Positions 35,469 through 43,035 of a DNA stretch of 64,000 bases are shown one piece after another. A program made the translations under genes and the position numbers. The notes below the pieces were generated by a model. The model made no database searches and was not told the DNA's origin. It saw nothing but the letters and a program-made list of their open reading frames with translations. Numbering within the stretch: the stretch's first letter is position 1; every line of letters begins with the position of its first letter. This DNA is from Bacteroidaceae bacterium (GTDB lineage Bacteria; Bacteroidota; Bacteroidia; Bacteroidales; Muribaculaceae). The stretch lies in NCBI GenBank assembly GCA_021768245.1, contig JAETNO010000006.1, positions 1-64,000 on the forward strand. Direction: 5' to 3'.

Positions 35469-35774
35469 ATGAAGTTGATTGAACTGAATCTGCAACGCAT
35501 AATCGACCTTTGCCGTAAGCATAAGGTCAAGACTTTAGCTGTCTTTGGCTCTATCCTTACTGATAGGTTCAATGATGATAGCGATGTGGACTTGCTTGTA
35601 AATTTCGATACCACTGACCATGAGAAGTGGGATTACGTTACGAACTATTTCGATTTTCAGGAAGCCTTGGAAAAAATTTTCGGCAGAAAGGTGGATTTGG
35701 TGGTGGAGAAGGGCTTGAAGAACAAATACTTCATTGCCAATGTCAACCGTACGAAACAGATGATTTATGGCTGA
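35469..35774 (+). CDS. mntA: MntA-like minimal nucleotidyltransferase antitoxin
   Basis: 101 residues, polymerase-beta-type nucleotidyltransferase fold. The active-site motif is intact: VFGSILTDRFNDDSDVDLLVNF gives GS (residues 27-28) and the DxD pair (Asp39, Asp41). In known MntA-HepT pairs the enzyme adds AMP groups to the HEPN toxin and silences it. The last 8 nt overlap the hepT start, so the two are co-translated. Confidence 0.88.
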   Translation: MKLIELNLQRIIDLCRKHKVKTLAVFGSILTDRFNDDSDVDLLVNFDTTDHEKWDYVTNYFDFQEALEKIFGRKVDLVVEKGLKNKYFIANVNRTKQMIYG

Positions 35775-36141
35775 TGAATATATCCTGAAGCATCTTCAAG
35801 ATGTGTTGGATGCGATAAATGAATTGGAGGGATTCTTTGCAGACTTTCCCAAGCGCTTTGATTTGTTTGAAAAAGACGGATTGAGGATTTGTGCAGTTGA
35901 ACGAAAGGCGGAAATAATGGGTGAAGCAATCAACCGCATAAGGAAGAAAGACCCTACTTTTGAGATTCCGAACGCCAAGGAGATTATTAATACGCGTAAC
36001 CGCATAATACATGGTTATGACAGTGTAGAGACTGAATTTCTATGGGGATTGGTGATACGCCATATCCCTGAGCTGAAAAAGGACATAGAGCGAATCATTG
36101 CCGACTATGGAATTCTCAATTCTCATTTCTCACGGGAATGA
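35767..36141 (+). CDS. hepT: HepT-like HEPN ribonuclease toxin (DUF86)
   Basis: 124 residues, all-helical HEPN fold. The RNase motif R-x4-H is intact: Arg77 and His82 in TRNRIIHGYDSV, with Tyr84 as the likely AMPylation target of MntA. It would cleave RNA (tRNA in studied cases) when free of its antitoxin. The last nine residues (about ILNSHFSRE) are encoded by the left arm of the 36-kb palindromic repeat. The C-terminus thus extends past ERIIADYG, where related proteins usually end. The stop TGA lies inside the repeat. Confidence 0.85.
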   Translation: MADEYILKHLQDVLDAINELEGFFADFPKRFDLFEKDGLRICAVERKAEIMGEAINRIRKKDPTFEIPNAKEIINTRNRIIHGYDSVETEFLWGLVIRHIPELKKDIERIIADYGILNSHFSRE

Positions 36142-36200
36142 TAAAAGTGATAAAATTATCATTCCGCCTTATAATGATAAAATGATAAAATGATAATTTG
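36111..36200 (+). repeat. Left palindromic iteron repeat (copy L)
   Basis: The inner hairpin GTGATAAAATTATCA carries the palindrome TGATAA-AA-TTATCA. A CCGCCTT spacer and three direct ATGATAAA units follow (36172-36196). Upstream are three TTCTCA units and CACGGG. The outer units on one side are roughly complementary to those on the other, so the whole unit can fold into a long hairpin. Confidence 0.8.
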
Positions 36201-36326
36201 GGTGGGACTCCCGGATTTTCATTTTCCTTGCGGATGCTTTTCATAATCGCAGTCGGAAGGCGACGGGCGGGGATTATCTTTGCATTGTGGGCGGGAGAAA
36301 CCTTAGCCCGCCGCACCAAAGACATA

Positions 36327-37607
36327 ATGCCTATAAATATCAAGGACTTGCCAAAGTTCTCTATCAAAGCCGCTCTCTCGGAGAGAAGTGGAGAGAGCCG
36401 ACATATCTCGTCGGTAATCGACGGATTGACTGAACTGGAGCCTAATCTCGCTCCGCTGAGGGAGGCCCTCGCCTGCGGCGCGGCCGACGATGGCGCGGCA
36501 GTGGCTCCCGGGGGGAGGCCCGCTGTGGCCGGGGCTTCGGCCCGTAAGGCGCAGTCCGTGAGGGAGGCCGCAAGGGGAAAGGCGTCGGTCACGCGCATGG
36601 TCTCGGGTCGCGAATGGTGGATGCTCGCCATGGCCTCGGGGATGCAGCGCAAGCTCTGCGGGCCTCTGTGGTTCGAGCAGGAGATATGCATACTTTTCGC
36701 CGACACCAATGTGGGGAAGTCGCTGCTGGCAGTGCAGATTGCCGACATGATCAGCCACGGGGCCGAATGTGACACCACTCTGCCCGAACTGCGTCCCGAG
36801 ACCATGCGGCAGCCGGTGGTCTATGCCGATTTCGAGCTAAGCATGGCCCAGTTCGCCCGCCGCTATTCCAGTCCGGGTCCTGACGGCGACGGGGATTCGA
36901 TGGCGACGCGCAACTATTATGGATTTTCGGAGATGTTCCACCGCGTTGACCTCTGCTATGGCGACGATGCCGACCCTGAGCTGTTCGCGGGCAAGGAGTT
37001 TGCCGACCTAATCATCTCTGACCTCGAGAGGCGCATAGAGGAGACCATGGCCAAGGTGCTGATAATAGATAATATCACTTTCATGGCCTCGGGCACAGAG
37101 ACGGCTGCCGACGCTATGCCGCTGATGAAGAAGCTGACCTCGCTGAAGAAGCGCCATTCGCTGAGCATACTGCTTCTCGCCCACACTCCGAAGCGCAATC
37201 TGTCGAACCCCCTGACGCGCAACGACCTCCAGGGCTCGAAGATGCTCATCAATTTCGCCGATTCGGCCTTTGCGATAGGGGAGAGCTGCCAGGCGAAGGG
37301 GCTGCGCTACATCAAGCAGATAAAGCAGCGCAACTGCGAGCTGGTCTATGGCGATTCGAGCGTGATAGTCTGCTCCATCGGGCGCACGAGCCCTGAGTTC
37401 GTGGGTTTCACGTCGGAGTATACCGACCGCGAGGCCAACCATCTCGCGCAGCCGACCGCAGGCTCCGCGTCGCGCTCCTCCGATAGCCGCAGGGAGGTCA
37501 GGGAGACTGTGACACGCCTCCATTCCGAGGGGATGGCCGTGGCTGCGATAGCTGAGAAGACCGGATTGCCCGCCCCTACGGTCTACCGATGGATTAAGTC
37601 AATTTAG
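36327..37607 (+). CDS. RepA/RecA-type AAA ATPase with C-terminal helix-turn-helix
   Basis: 426 residues from ATG 36327, about 45 nt after a -10 box TATCTTTG (36275-36282). A longer frame to 36198 starts inside the repeat and is unlikely. Residues 1-90 have a helical start and an Ala/Gly-rich linker. Walker A is DTNVGKS (126-132), Walker B is VLIIDN (244-249), and LLLAHTPKR (283-290) plus LQGSKMLINFADSAFAIG are the family marks of RepA-like hexameric helicases. Residues 385-426 are a resolvase-like HTH (GMAVAAIAEKTGLPAPTVYRWI). The iterons on both sides are natural binding-site candidates. Confidence 0.8.
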   Translation: MPINIKDLPKFSIKAALSERSGESRHISSVIDGLTELEPNLAPLREALACGAADDGAAVAPGGRPAVAGASARKAQSVREAARGKASVTRMVSGREWWMLAMASGMQRKLCGPLWFEQEICILFADTNVGKSLLAVQIADMISHGAECDTTLPELRPETMRQPVVYADFELSMAQFARRYSSPGPDGDGDSMATRNYYGFSEMFHRVDLCYGDDADPELFAGKEFADLIISDLERRIEETMAKVLIIDNITFMASGTETAADAMPLMKKLTSLKKRHSLSILLLAHTPKRNLSNPLTRNDLQGSKMLINFADSAFAIGESCQAKGLRYIKQIKQRNCELVYGDSSVIVCSIGRTSPEFVGFTSEYTDREANHLAQPTAGSASRSSDSRREVRETVTRLHSEGMAVAAIAEKTGLPAPTVYRWIKSI

Positions 37608-37610
37608 AAT

Positions 37611-37701
37611 CAAATTATCATTTTATCATTTTATCATTATGGGGCGGAATGATAATTTTATCACTTTTATCATCCCCGTGATAAATGATAAAATGATAAT
37701 T
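37611..37701 (-). repeat. Right palindromic iteron repeat (copy R)
   Basis: Inverted copy of L; the 70 bp from 37680 down to 37611 differ from L at only three positions (GGGG for GGGA, CCCC for CCTT). The outer arm here is of the TTATCA type rather than TTCTCA as in L. Within the copy, the arms 37611-37635 and 37679-37701 are close to reverse complements. Confidence 0.8.
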
Positions 37702-37738
37702 ATAAATAGTTATAAGCTGTAAAGGCAGGGAACTGACG

Positions 37739-37945
37739 TCAGGCGTTCGCTATCTGTAGGATAGGTGTTCCTAATGCGTTCTCTATGGCTGAGATGGTTT
37801 CAATGGTGAAGTTATGTGTTCCCCTCATCCATTTGCTTATCTCGGATTCCTTTTTGTCAAGCATATTGGCCAGGTCCTTCTGCCTGAGTCCTTTTTCTTC
37901 CAGTATGGTATGAATCCTGTCGACAATAAGGAATGAGAGGGTCAG
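37739..37945 (-). pseudogene. 5'-truncated XRE-type helix-turn-helix gene
   Basis: The frame reads FLIVDRIHTILEEKGLRQKD, then LANMLDKKESEISKWMRGTHNFT and IENALGTPILQIANA, a clear XRE/HigA-type HTH with its usual C-terminus. There is no ATG, GTG or TTG in frame; the readable part begins where the rmlB stop codon lies (37942-37944). The lost N-terminal part (normally about 20-40 residues) indicates deletion or replacement at the rmlB junction. It lies between that junction and copy R of the repeat. Confidence 0.6.
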
Positions 37946-39072
37946 CGGCGGGTGTACATTTCGTCGTAGTAGCGGAGGTAGTCGCCGGAGGTGACGGAGT
38001 CGAGCCATTCGGGGTTGTCGAGGTACCAGCGGACGGTTTTCTCTATCCCTTCCTCGAACTGCAGCGAGGGTTCCCATCCGAGCTCGCTCTGGAGCTTGCG
38101 GGAGTCGATGGCGTAGCGCATGTCGTGGCCCTTGCGGTCGGTGACGTAGGTGATGAGGCGGTCGGAGTGGCCTTCGGGGTTTCCGAGCAGGCGGTCGACG
38201 GTGCGGATTATTACCCGTATCAGGTCGATGTTCTTCCATTCGTTGAAGCCTCCGATGTTGTAGGTCTCGGCGGGGGTGCCACGGTGGAATATGAGGTCGA
38301 TGGCGCGGGCGTGGTCCTCGACATAGAGCCAGTCGCGCACGTTATCGCCGCGTCCGTAGACGGGAAGCGGGCGCCCATGGCGGATGTTGTTGATGAAGAG
38401 GGGGATGAGTTTTTCGGGGAACTGGTAGGGGCCGTAGTTGTTGGAGCAGTTGGTGACGATTACGGGGAGGCCGTAGGTGTCGTGGTAGGCGCGTACGAAG
38501 TGGTCGCTCGAGGCTTTGGAGGCTGAGTAGGGGCTGTGTGGGGTGTAGCGTGTGGTCTCGGTGAAGAATTCCGTGCCGTAGGCCTGATGGTGTGTGGCCG
38601 AGGAGGCGGCTGTGGTGAATGGTGAGGGGGTGCCTTCGGGATGGGTGAGGGGGAGGGCGCCGTAGACCTCGTCGGTCGAGATGTGGTAGAAGAGTTTGCC
38701 TTCGTAGCCTGTCGGGGAGGCTTCCCAGCGTTCGCGTGCGGCCTGTAGGAGCGAGAGGGTGCCCATGACGTTTGTGCGTGCGAAGGTGAAGGGGTCTTTT
38801 ATGGAGCGGTCCACGTGGCTTTCGGCGGCGAGGTGGATGATGGCGTCGATGTCATGGTCGGCCATGACTCGGCGCACGGCGTCGATGTCGGCAATGTCGG
38901 CGCGGACGAAGCTGTAGTTGGGCCTGTCCTCGATGTCGCGGAGGTTGGCGAGGTTGCCGGCATAGGTGAGCTTGTCGAGGTTGACGATGCGGTAGGAGGG
39001 GTATTTGTTGACGAAGAGTCTGACGACGTGGCTTCCGATGAAGCCTGCTCCGCCGGTGATGAGGATGTTCAT
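37942..39072 (-). CDS. rfbB: dTDP-glucose 4,6-dehydratase
   Basis: 376 residues, extended SDR fold. It dehydrates dTDP-glucose to dTDP-4-keto-6-deoxyglucose, step two of dTDP-L-rhamnose synthesis. NAD motif ITGGAGFIGSHVVR at the start. Active-site YxxxK in SPYSASKASSD and the Asp-Glu pair in STDEVYG. NNYGPYQFPEKLIPLFI is a family hallmark. It is about 25 residues longer than the E. coli enzyme. Last gene of the rmlACDB group, 25 nt after rmlD; its stop overlaps the HTH remnant. Confidence 0.96.
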   Translation of the reverse strand: MNILITGGAGFIGSHVVRLFVNKYPSYRIVNLDKLTYAGNLANLRDIEDRPNYSFVRADIADIDAVRRVMADHDIDAIIHLAAESHVDRSIKDPFTFARTNVMGTLSLLQAARERWEASPTGYEGKLFYHISTDEVYGALPLTHPEGTPSPFTTAASSATHHQAYGTEFFTETTRYTPHSPYSASKASSDHFVRAYHDTYGLPVIVTNCSNNYGPYQFPEKLIPLFINNIRHGRPLPVYGRGDNVRDWLYVEDHARAIDLIFHRGTPAETYNIGGFNEWKNIDLIRVIIRTVDRLLGNPEGHSDRLITYVTDRKGHDMRYAIDSRKLQSELGWEPSLQFEEGIEKTVRWYLDNPEWLDSVTSGDYLRYYDEMYTRR

Positions 39073-39097
39073 GGTCGGGGGGGACGGGGTGGGGTTG

Positions 39098-39970
39098 TTA
39101 TTGGTTGTTGGCTGCCATTGCCGCGAGGCATCTGCGCAGGGAGTCGACCCAGTAGGGGATGGCGAGGGAGAAGTCGCGGCGTATCTTTGACTTGTCGAGC
39201 ACGGAGTAGGACGGGCGCGTGGCGCGGGTGGGGAACTCGGAGCTTCGGCAGGGGCGGATGTCGCAGGAAAGGTGGCCTGCCGTGTCGGCTATCATCCTGG
39301 CGAAGTCGAACCATGAGCAGACTCCTTCGTCGGTGTAGTGGTAGATGCCGCTGTGGTCGGCGAGCTGTCCGCTGTCGATGATGCCGGCTATGGTTTCGGC
39401 GAGGTCGCGGGCGTAGGTGGGGGTGCCTGTCTGGTCGAAGACCACGTTGAGGGAGGGCTTTTCAGCCGTGAGCCTCAGCATGGTTTTCAGGAAGTTGTGG
39501 CCGAATTCGGAGTAGAGCCATGCGGTGCGTATGATGAGGTGGCGGCATCCGCTGGCCTGTATCGCCTGCTCTCCGAGGAGCTTTGTGCGTCCGTAGGCTC
39601 CGATGGGGCTTACGGGGCTGTCCTCCGTGAGCGGGGTCGAGACGCAGTCTCCGCCGAAGACATAGTCGGTCGAGATATGAATCAGGGGGATTCCGCACTC
39701 CACGGCGGCTTTGGCGAGGTAGGCGGGGGCTGTGGCGTTGATGAGCGTGGCGATGTCTTCCTGCTCCTCGGCGCGCTCTACGTCGGTGAAGGCGGCGCAG
39801 TTGACTATGGCCTGGAAGTCGTTGCATTTCACTCCGAGGTCCACTGCCTCGGGGTTGGTGATGTCGATGTCGTCGACGTCGGTGAAGATATATTCATTCG
39901 CGGAGTCGCGGGTGGCTTCCTTGAGGCTTCTGCCGAGCTGGCCGTCGCCTCCGGTGACGAGGATTCTCAT
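39098..39970 (-). CDS. rfbD: dTDP-4-dehydrorhamnose reductase
   Basis: 290 residues, SDR fold. It reduces dTDP-4-keto-rhamnose to dTDP-L-rhamnose with NAD(P)H, the final step. Signatures: ILVTGGDGQLGRSL at the start, STDYVFGG, and YGRTKLLGEQAI with the catalytic Tyr and Lys. RTAWLYSEFGHNFLKTM is also typical. It is separated from rmlC by an 83-bp G-rich tract rather than the few bases seen elsewhere in the group. Confidence 0.95.
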   Translation of the reverse strand: MRILVTGGDGQLGRSLKEATRDSANEYIFTDVDDIDITNPEAVDLGVKCNDFQAIVNCAAFTDVERAEEQEDIATLINATAPAYLAKAAVECGIPLIHISTDYVFGGDCVSTPLTEDSPVSPIGAYGRTKLLGEQAIQASGCRHLIIRTAWLYSEFGHNFLKTMLRLTAEKPSLNVVFDQTGTPTYARDLAETIAGIIDSGQLADHSGIYHYTDEGVCSWFDFARMIADTAGHLSCDIRPCRSSEFPTRATRPSYSVLDKSKIRRDFSLAIPYWVDSLRRCLAAMAANNQ

Positions 39971-39986
39971 TTTTTAGGAGATTAAT

Positions 39987-40048
39987 GGGGGGTAATGGGG
40001 GTAATTGGGGTAATGGGGCGAATGGGACTGATGGGGCTGGTAGGGGGT
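39987..40048 (+). repeat. G-tract tandem repeat with G-quadruplex potential
   Basis: Runs of 6, 5, 4 and 4 Gs spaced by TAAT or TAATT fall in 39987-40017, followed by GGG, GGGG and GGGGG with 5- to 7-nt spacers. The G-rich strand is the template strand of the rml operon; the mRNA carries the C-rich copy. It fills most of the gap between rmlC and rmlD. Confidence 0.65.
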
Positions 40049-40053
40049 GGCTC

Positions 40054-40608
40054 CTAATAGCTGAATGGGGTGGTGAAATCGCTGAGCGGGGGGTGGCGGA
40101 GGTCTTTGTCGGAGAGGATGGCCTCGGAGGGGTCGATGCGCCAGTCTATGCCGAGCGAGGGGTCGAGGATGGAGATGCCCCCTTCGGAGGAGGGGGAGTA
40201 GAAATTGTCGCACTTATATTGGAACACTGCCGTCTCAGACAGCACCGCGAAGCCGTGGGCGAAGCCGCGTGGCACGAAAAACTGTCTGCGGTTATCCTCC
40301 GTCAGCTCCACGGCCACGTGGCGTCCGTAGGTCGGTGAGCCTGCCCTGAGGTCGACCGCCACGTCGAGCACCGCGCCCCTGACGCAGCGCACGAGCTTGG
40401 CCTGCGTGAAGGGGGGACGCTGGAAATGGAGCCCGCGCATGACTCCGCGCGAGGAGCGGCTCTCGTTGTCCTGCACGAAGTCGACCTTTGCGACCTTCTC
40501 GTCGAACTCGCGCTTGGAGTAGCTCTCGAAGAAGTAGCCACGGGAGTCGGTGAAAACCCTCGGCTCTATCACCACCACTCCCTCTATCCCGGTCTTTATC
40601 ACTTCCAT
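40054..40608 (-). CDS. rfbC: dTDP-4-dehydrorhamnose 3,5-epimerase
   Basis: 184 residues, cupin fold, step three of dTDP-L-rhamnose synthesis. Family signatures: FFESYSKREFDE, FVQDNESRSSRGVMRGLHFQ (with the catalytic His), and FVPRGFAHGFAVLSETAVFQYKCDNFYSP. It starts 7 nt after rmlA, so the two are translated together. Confidence 0.96.
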   Translation of the reverse strand: MEVIKTGIEGVVVIEPRVFTDSRGYFFESYSKREFDEKVAKVDFVQDNESRSSRGVMRGLHFQRPPFTQAKLVRCVRGAVLDVAVDLRAGSPTYGRHVAVELTEDNRRQFFVPRGFAHGFAVLSETAVFQYKCDNFYSPSSEGGISILDPSLGIDWRIDPSEAILSDKDLRHPPLSDFTTPFSY

Positions 40609-40615
40609 GGCTCTT

Positions 40616-41524
40616 TCAGATTAGGGCGTTGGGGGTGGACTTGTCGTCAATCTCGTCGACGACCTTCATGAGGTATTCGCCATACTGGTTGCGGAGCATG
40701 GGGCGGGCGAGCTCGAGCATCCTTTCGCGTGAAATCCACCCCTGGCGGTAGGCTATGCCTTCGAGGCAGGCTATTTTCAGCCCCTGGCGTTTCTCGAGGA
40801 CTTCGACATAGATTGAGGCCTCGGCGAGGGAATCGTGGGTGCCCGTATCGAGCCATGCGAAGCCCCTCGGGAGGGTCTGCACCTTCAGCTCCCCGAGCCG
40901 CAGGAACTCCTGGTTGACAGAGGTGATTTCAAGCTCCCCACGGGCCGACGGGCGGACTGCACGGGCGATGTCGACCACCTTGTTGGGATAGAAGTAAAGC
41001 CCCACCACGGCGTAGTTGGACTTCGGCCGGGAGGGTTTCTCCTCGATTGAGAGGCAGTTGCCGCAGGAGTCGAACTCGGCCACCCCGTAGCGTTCGGGGT
41101 CGCCTACCCAGTAGCCGAACACCGTGGCCTTGCCCTCGCGCTCGACCGTCTCCACCGACTCGCGGAGGATGGAGGAGAAGCCCGCGCCGTGGAAGATGTT
41201 GTCGCCGAGAATCAGGCACACCGAATCGTCGCCTATGAAGTCGCGGCCTATGATGAAAGCCTGCGCGAGGCCGTCGGGGGAGGGCTGCGCCGCATATTCA
41301 AACCTCACCCCGAAGTCGCTGCCGTCGCCGAGCAGACGCTCGAAGGCGGGGAGATCGGTGGGGGTGGAGATGATGAGTATTTCCCTGATTCCCGCGAGCA
41401 TGAGCGCAGAGATGGGGTAGTAGACCATCGGTTTGTCGTAGATTGGGAGCAGCTGCTTGCTGACCCCCTTGGTGATGGGGTAGAGCCGGGTGCCCGACCC
41501 TCCCGCCAGGACGATTCCTTTCAT
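40616..41524 (-). CDS. rfbA: Glucose-1-phosphate thymidylyltransferase
   Basis: 302 residues from the start MKGIVLAGGSGTRLYPIT; an upstream extension to 41608 has no family support. It makes dTDP-glucose from glucose-1-phosphate and dTTP, the first step of the pathway. Signatures: GGSGTRLYP (nucleotide loop), KPMVYYPISALMLAGI, LILGDNIFHGAGF and FAWLDTGTHDSL. First gene of the rml set, 103 nt after the SDR gene. Confidence 0.96.
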   Translation of the reverse strand: MKGIVLAGGSGTRLYPITKGVSKQLLPIYDKPMVYYPISALMLAGIREILIISTPTDLPAFERLLGDGSDFGVRFEYAAQPSPDGLAQAFIIGRDFIGDDSVCLILGDNIFHGAGFSSILRESVETVEREGKATVFGYWVGDPERYGVAEFDSCGNCLSIEEKPSRPKSNYAVVGLYFYPNKVVDIARAVRPSARGELEITSVNQEFLRLGELKVQTLPRGFAWLDTGTHDSLAEASIYVEVLEKRQGLKIACLEGIAYRQGWISRERMLELARPMLRNQYGEYLMKVVDEIDDKSTPNALI

Positions 41525-41626
41525 AGGAGCTGGTGATTCTTTGTGATTGCGAGGCAAAAATACGAAAAATCCCGCTACCGATGAAAAAAAGGCGTGGCAG
41601 AAGTTCATTCAGCCGTCTGACTTTTG

Positions 41627-42424
41627 TCAGGGTTCGGCTGTCATGGTCTCCTCGACGGTGTTGGCGGCTGTCTCAGGGAGGGTTGCTGCCTTGGAGACCG
41701 ACACAGGAATCCTTACCCACAGCCACCTCGGGATGAGGCGCCAGAAGAAATAGCCCACGGCCCAGCGGCAGTCAATCACGGCCACGCGTATGCGTTTGCG
41801 GACGGCACGCACCACCATCGGGGCCACAGCCTCCAGTTCCATCGTCATGGGATATTCACGGTCGGCCTTCAGGAGCGGTGTGCGTATCCATCCGGGGCGG
41901 ATGTCGGTGAACGAAATCCTCAGCCCCTGCATGTTGGCTAACTGTTCGAGAGCTTCGAGATAGGTTTGCTGGAACTTCTTTGTGGCCGAATAGCTCGCCA
42001 GTTCCCCTATGCCCTTGGTGCCCGCTACGGACGTGACGGCAGCGATCTGCCCCTTGCCGCCGTTGTCGCGGAAATGCTTGAAAGCCGTCGCGACCATGCG
42101 CGTGAAGCCCACGGCGTTGGTGCGCACGGTCTCTGTCTCATGGTCCGTGTTGAGGGCGGGGTTCTCGAAGCCGATTCCCGAGACGTGGAGATAGATGTCC
42201 ATCCCGCCGAGCTTGCCTATCAGCTCCTTGAGCTTCGCCGGGGCCTCGCGGCGCGTGATGTCGATGTGCTGCCATTCAACCCTCCCCGGGAAGCGGGAGG
42301 AAAGCTCTTTCATCACCCCGTCCTTGCGTCCGGCCACGCCGACGGTCCATCCCGCCGTGGCATACATCTCGGCCACCCTCAGCCCTATGCCCGAGGTGGC
42401 GCCCATAATCACTATTCTTTTCAT
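41627..42424 (-). CDS. SDR family NAD(P)-dependent oxidoreductase
   Basis: 265 residues from MKRIVIMGATSGIGL. Classical SDR: cofactor motif GATSGIG (residues 8-14), a DI/VSG segment and the YSATKKFQQTY active site with Tyr and Lys. A C-terminal hydrophobic stretch (WAVGYFFWRLIPRWLWVRI) suggests membrane association. Substrate unknown. It lies upstream of rmlA in the same direction and may share its transcript; a role in glycan or lipid modification is only inferred. Confidence 0.85.
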   Translation of the reverse strand: MKRIVIMGATSGIGLRVAEMYATAGWTVGVAGRKDGVMKELSSRFPGRVEWQHIDITRREAPAKLKELIGKLGGMDIYLHVSGIGFENPALNTDHETETVRTNAVGFTRMVATAFKHFRDNGGKGQIAAVTSVAGTKGIGELASYSATKKFQQTYLEALEQLANMQGLRISFTDIRPGWIRTPLLKADREYPMTMELEAVAPMVVRAVRKRIRVAVIDCRWAVGYFFWRLIPRWLWVRIPVSVSKAATLPETAANTVEETMTAEP

Positions 42425-42510
42425 ATCGTGTATGTAGCTTGATTTGTGCCTTGTTTCATGCATGTCCCTTGATTGGGTGTCTACAGATGAAAACGGCAAT
42501 CCCCGCCTGA

Positions 42511-42590
42511 AGGTTCTCATCCATGCGCCGGGAAAAATGAGAAAATTCTCACTCCCCCCTCCTTATGAGAAATGAGAAAATGAGAATCGG
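42511..42590 (+). repeat. Diverged solo copy of the palindromic iteron repeat (copy B)
   Basis: TGAGAA-AA-TTCTCA (42538-42551) replaces the TGATAA-AA-TTATCA palindrome of copies L and R. A CTCC...CCTTAT spacer and three direct ATGAGAAA units (42564-42587) follow. The substitutions T to G and A to C occur on both arms, so the palindrome is kept. No ATPase gene is next to it. It lies between the SDR start and the tRNA terminator. Confidence 0.65.
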
Positions 42591-42593
42591 ATA

Positions 42594-42633
42594 CGAAAAA
42601 TCCCAAGCACTTAGAATCTAAATGCTTGGGATT
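42594..42633 (-). terminator. Terminator of the tRNA-Gly/Gly/Leu transcript
   Basis: On the minus strand AATCCCAAGCA pairs with TGCTTGGGATT (arms 42623-42633 and 42599-42609), followed by TTTTCG. It lies 8 nt after the tRNA-Leu 3' end. Confidence 0.75.
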
Positions 42634-42640
42634 TTCAAGG

Positions 42641-42724
42641 TGTCCGAGATGAGATTCGAACTCACACAGCCTTACGGCCACTACCCCCTCAAAGTAGCGT
42701 GTCTACCAATTCCACCACCCGGAC
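42641..42724 (-). tRNA. tRNA-Leu(GAG)
   Basis: 84 nt with a class II variable arm. Acceptor GTCCGGG pairs with CTCGGAC with one G-T pair; D arm GGTGGTGGAATTGGTAGACACG; anticodon stem CTACT/GGTAG with loop TTGAGGG (anticodon GAG, reads CTC and CTT); T arm TGAGTTCGAATCTCA. Third gene in a tRNA group with two tRNA-Gly. Confidence 0.93.
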
Positions 42725-42766
42725 GTGAGAGATGCCTGCCAAGCTGGCTTGAATGTTTTTTCTTAG

Positions 42767-42839
42767 AGCGAAAAACGGGACTCGAACCCGCGACCCCAAC
42801 CTTGGCAAGGTTGTGCTCTACCAACTGAGCTATTTTCGC
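42767..42839 (-). tRNA. tRNA-Gly(GCC), copy 2
   Basis: 73 nt. Acceptor GCGAAAA/TTTTCGC, anticodon stem CAACC/GGTTG with loop TTGCCAA (anticodon GCC), T arm CGGG/CCCG with TTCGAGT, discriminator T. Identical to the copy at 42885-42957. Confidence 0.95.
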
Positions 42840-42884
42840 GAGTTGCAGTGCTCGACAGACAAGTATTTTTAATGTTCTCTTTTG

Positions 42885-42957
42885 AGCGAAAAACGGGACT
42901 CGAACCCGCGACCCCAACCTTGGCAAGGTTGTGCTCTACCAACTGAGCTATTTTCGC
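42885..42957 (-). tRNA. tRNA-Gly(GCC), copy 1
   Basis: 73 nt, base-for-base identical to the next copy 45 nt downstream. First gene of the tRNA group, read from the promoter at 43004-43035. The tandem pair probably arose by local duplication. Confidence 0.95.
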
Positions 42958-43003
42958 GTTCTTTTTTTGTTGGTTCAAACGGTGTCATTTCCGTTTTGCG
43001 ATG

Positions 43004-43035
43004 CAAAGGTAGGGACTTATTTTTTACCGTGCAAA
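43004..43035 (-). promoter_or_regulatory. Promoter of the tRNA-Gly/Gly/Leu group
   Basis: On the minus strand TTTG (43032-43035), 20 nt, TACCTTTG (43004-43011). Full match to the Bacteroidales consensus, 47 nt upstream of the first tRNA. Confidence 0.75.

Larger units (their letters stand above)
36111..37701. mobile_element. Putative single-gene element: ATPase gene between inverted iteron-rich palindromes
   Basis: 36131-36200 and the reverse complement of 37611-37680 match at 67 of 70 bases. Both are extended outward by a further ~20 bp of related short repeats (to 36111 and 37701). The ATPase gene fills the space; its stop codon ends 3 bp from the right repeat. No transposase, integrase or clear target duplication is visible. 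The left end has taken over the end of hepT and the right end lies beside a broken HTH gene, which suggests insertion. Mobility is inference. Confidence 0.5.

Noticed and set aside
36111..37701. CRISPR array from the regularly spaced TGATAAAA units
   Set aside because: Units are 8-10 bp without unique spacers of 26-40 bp, and there are no cas genes.
37933..38526. Plus-strand open frame rich in Val/Gly/Ala opposite rmlB
   Set aside because: Antisense to the well-supported dehydratase, no family signature.
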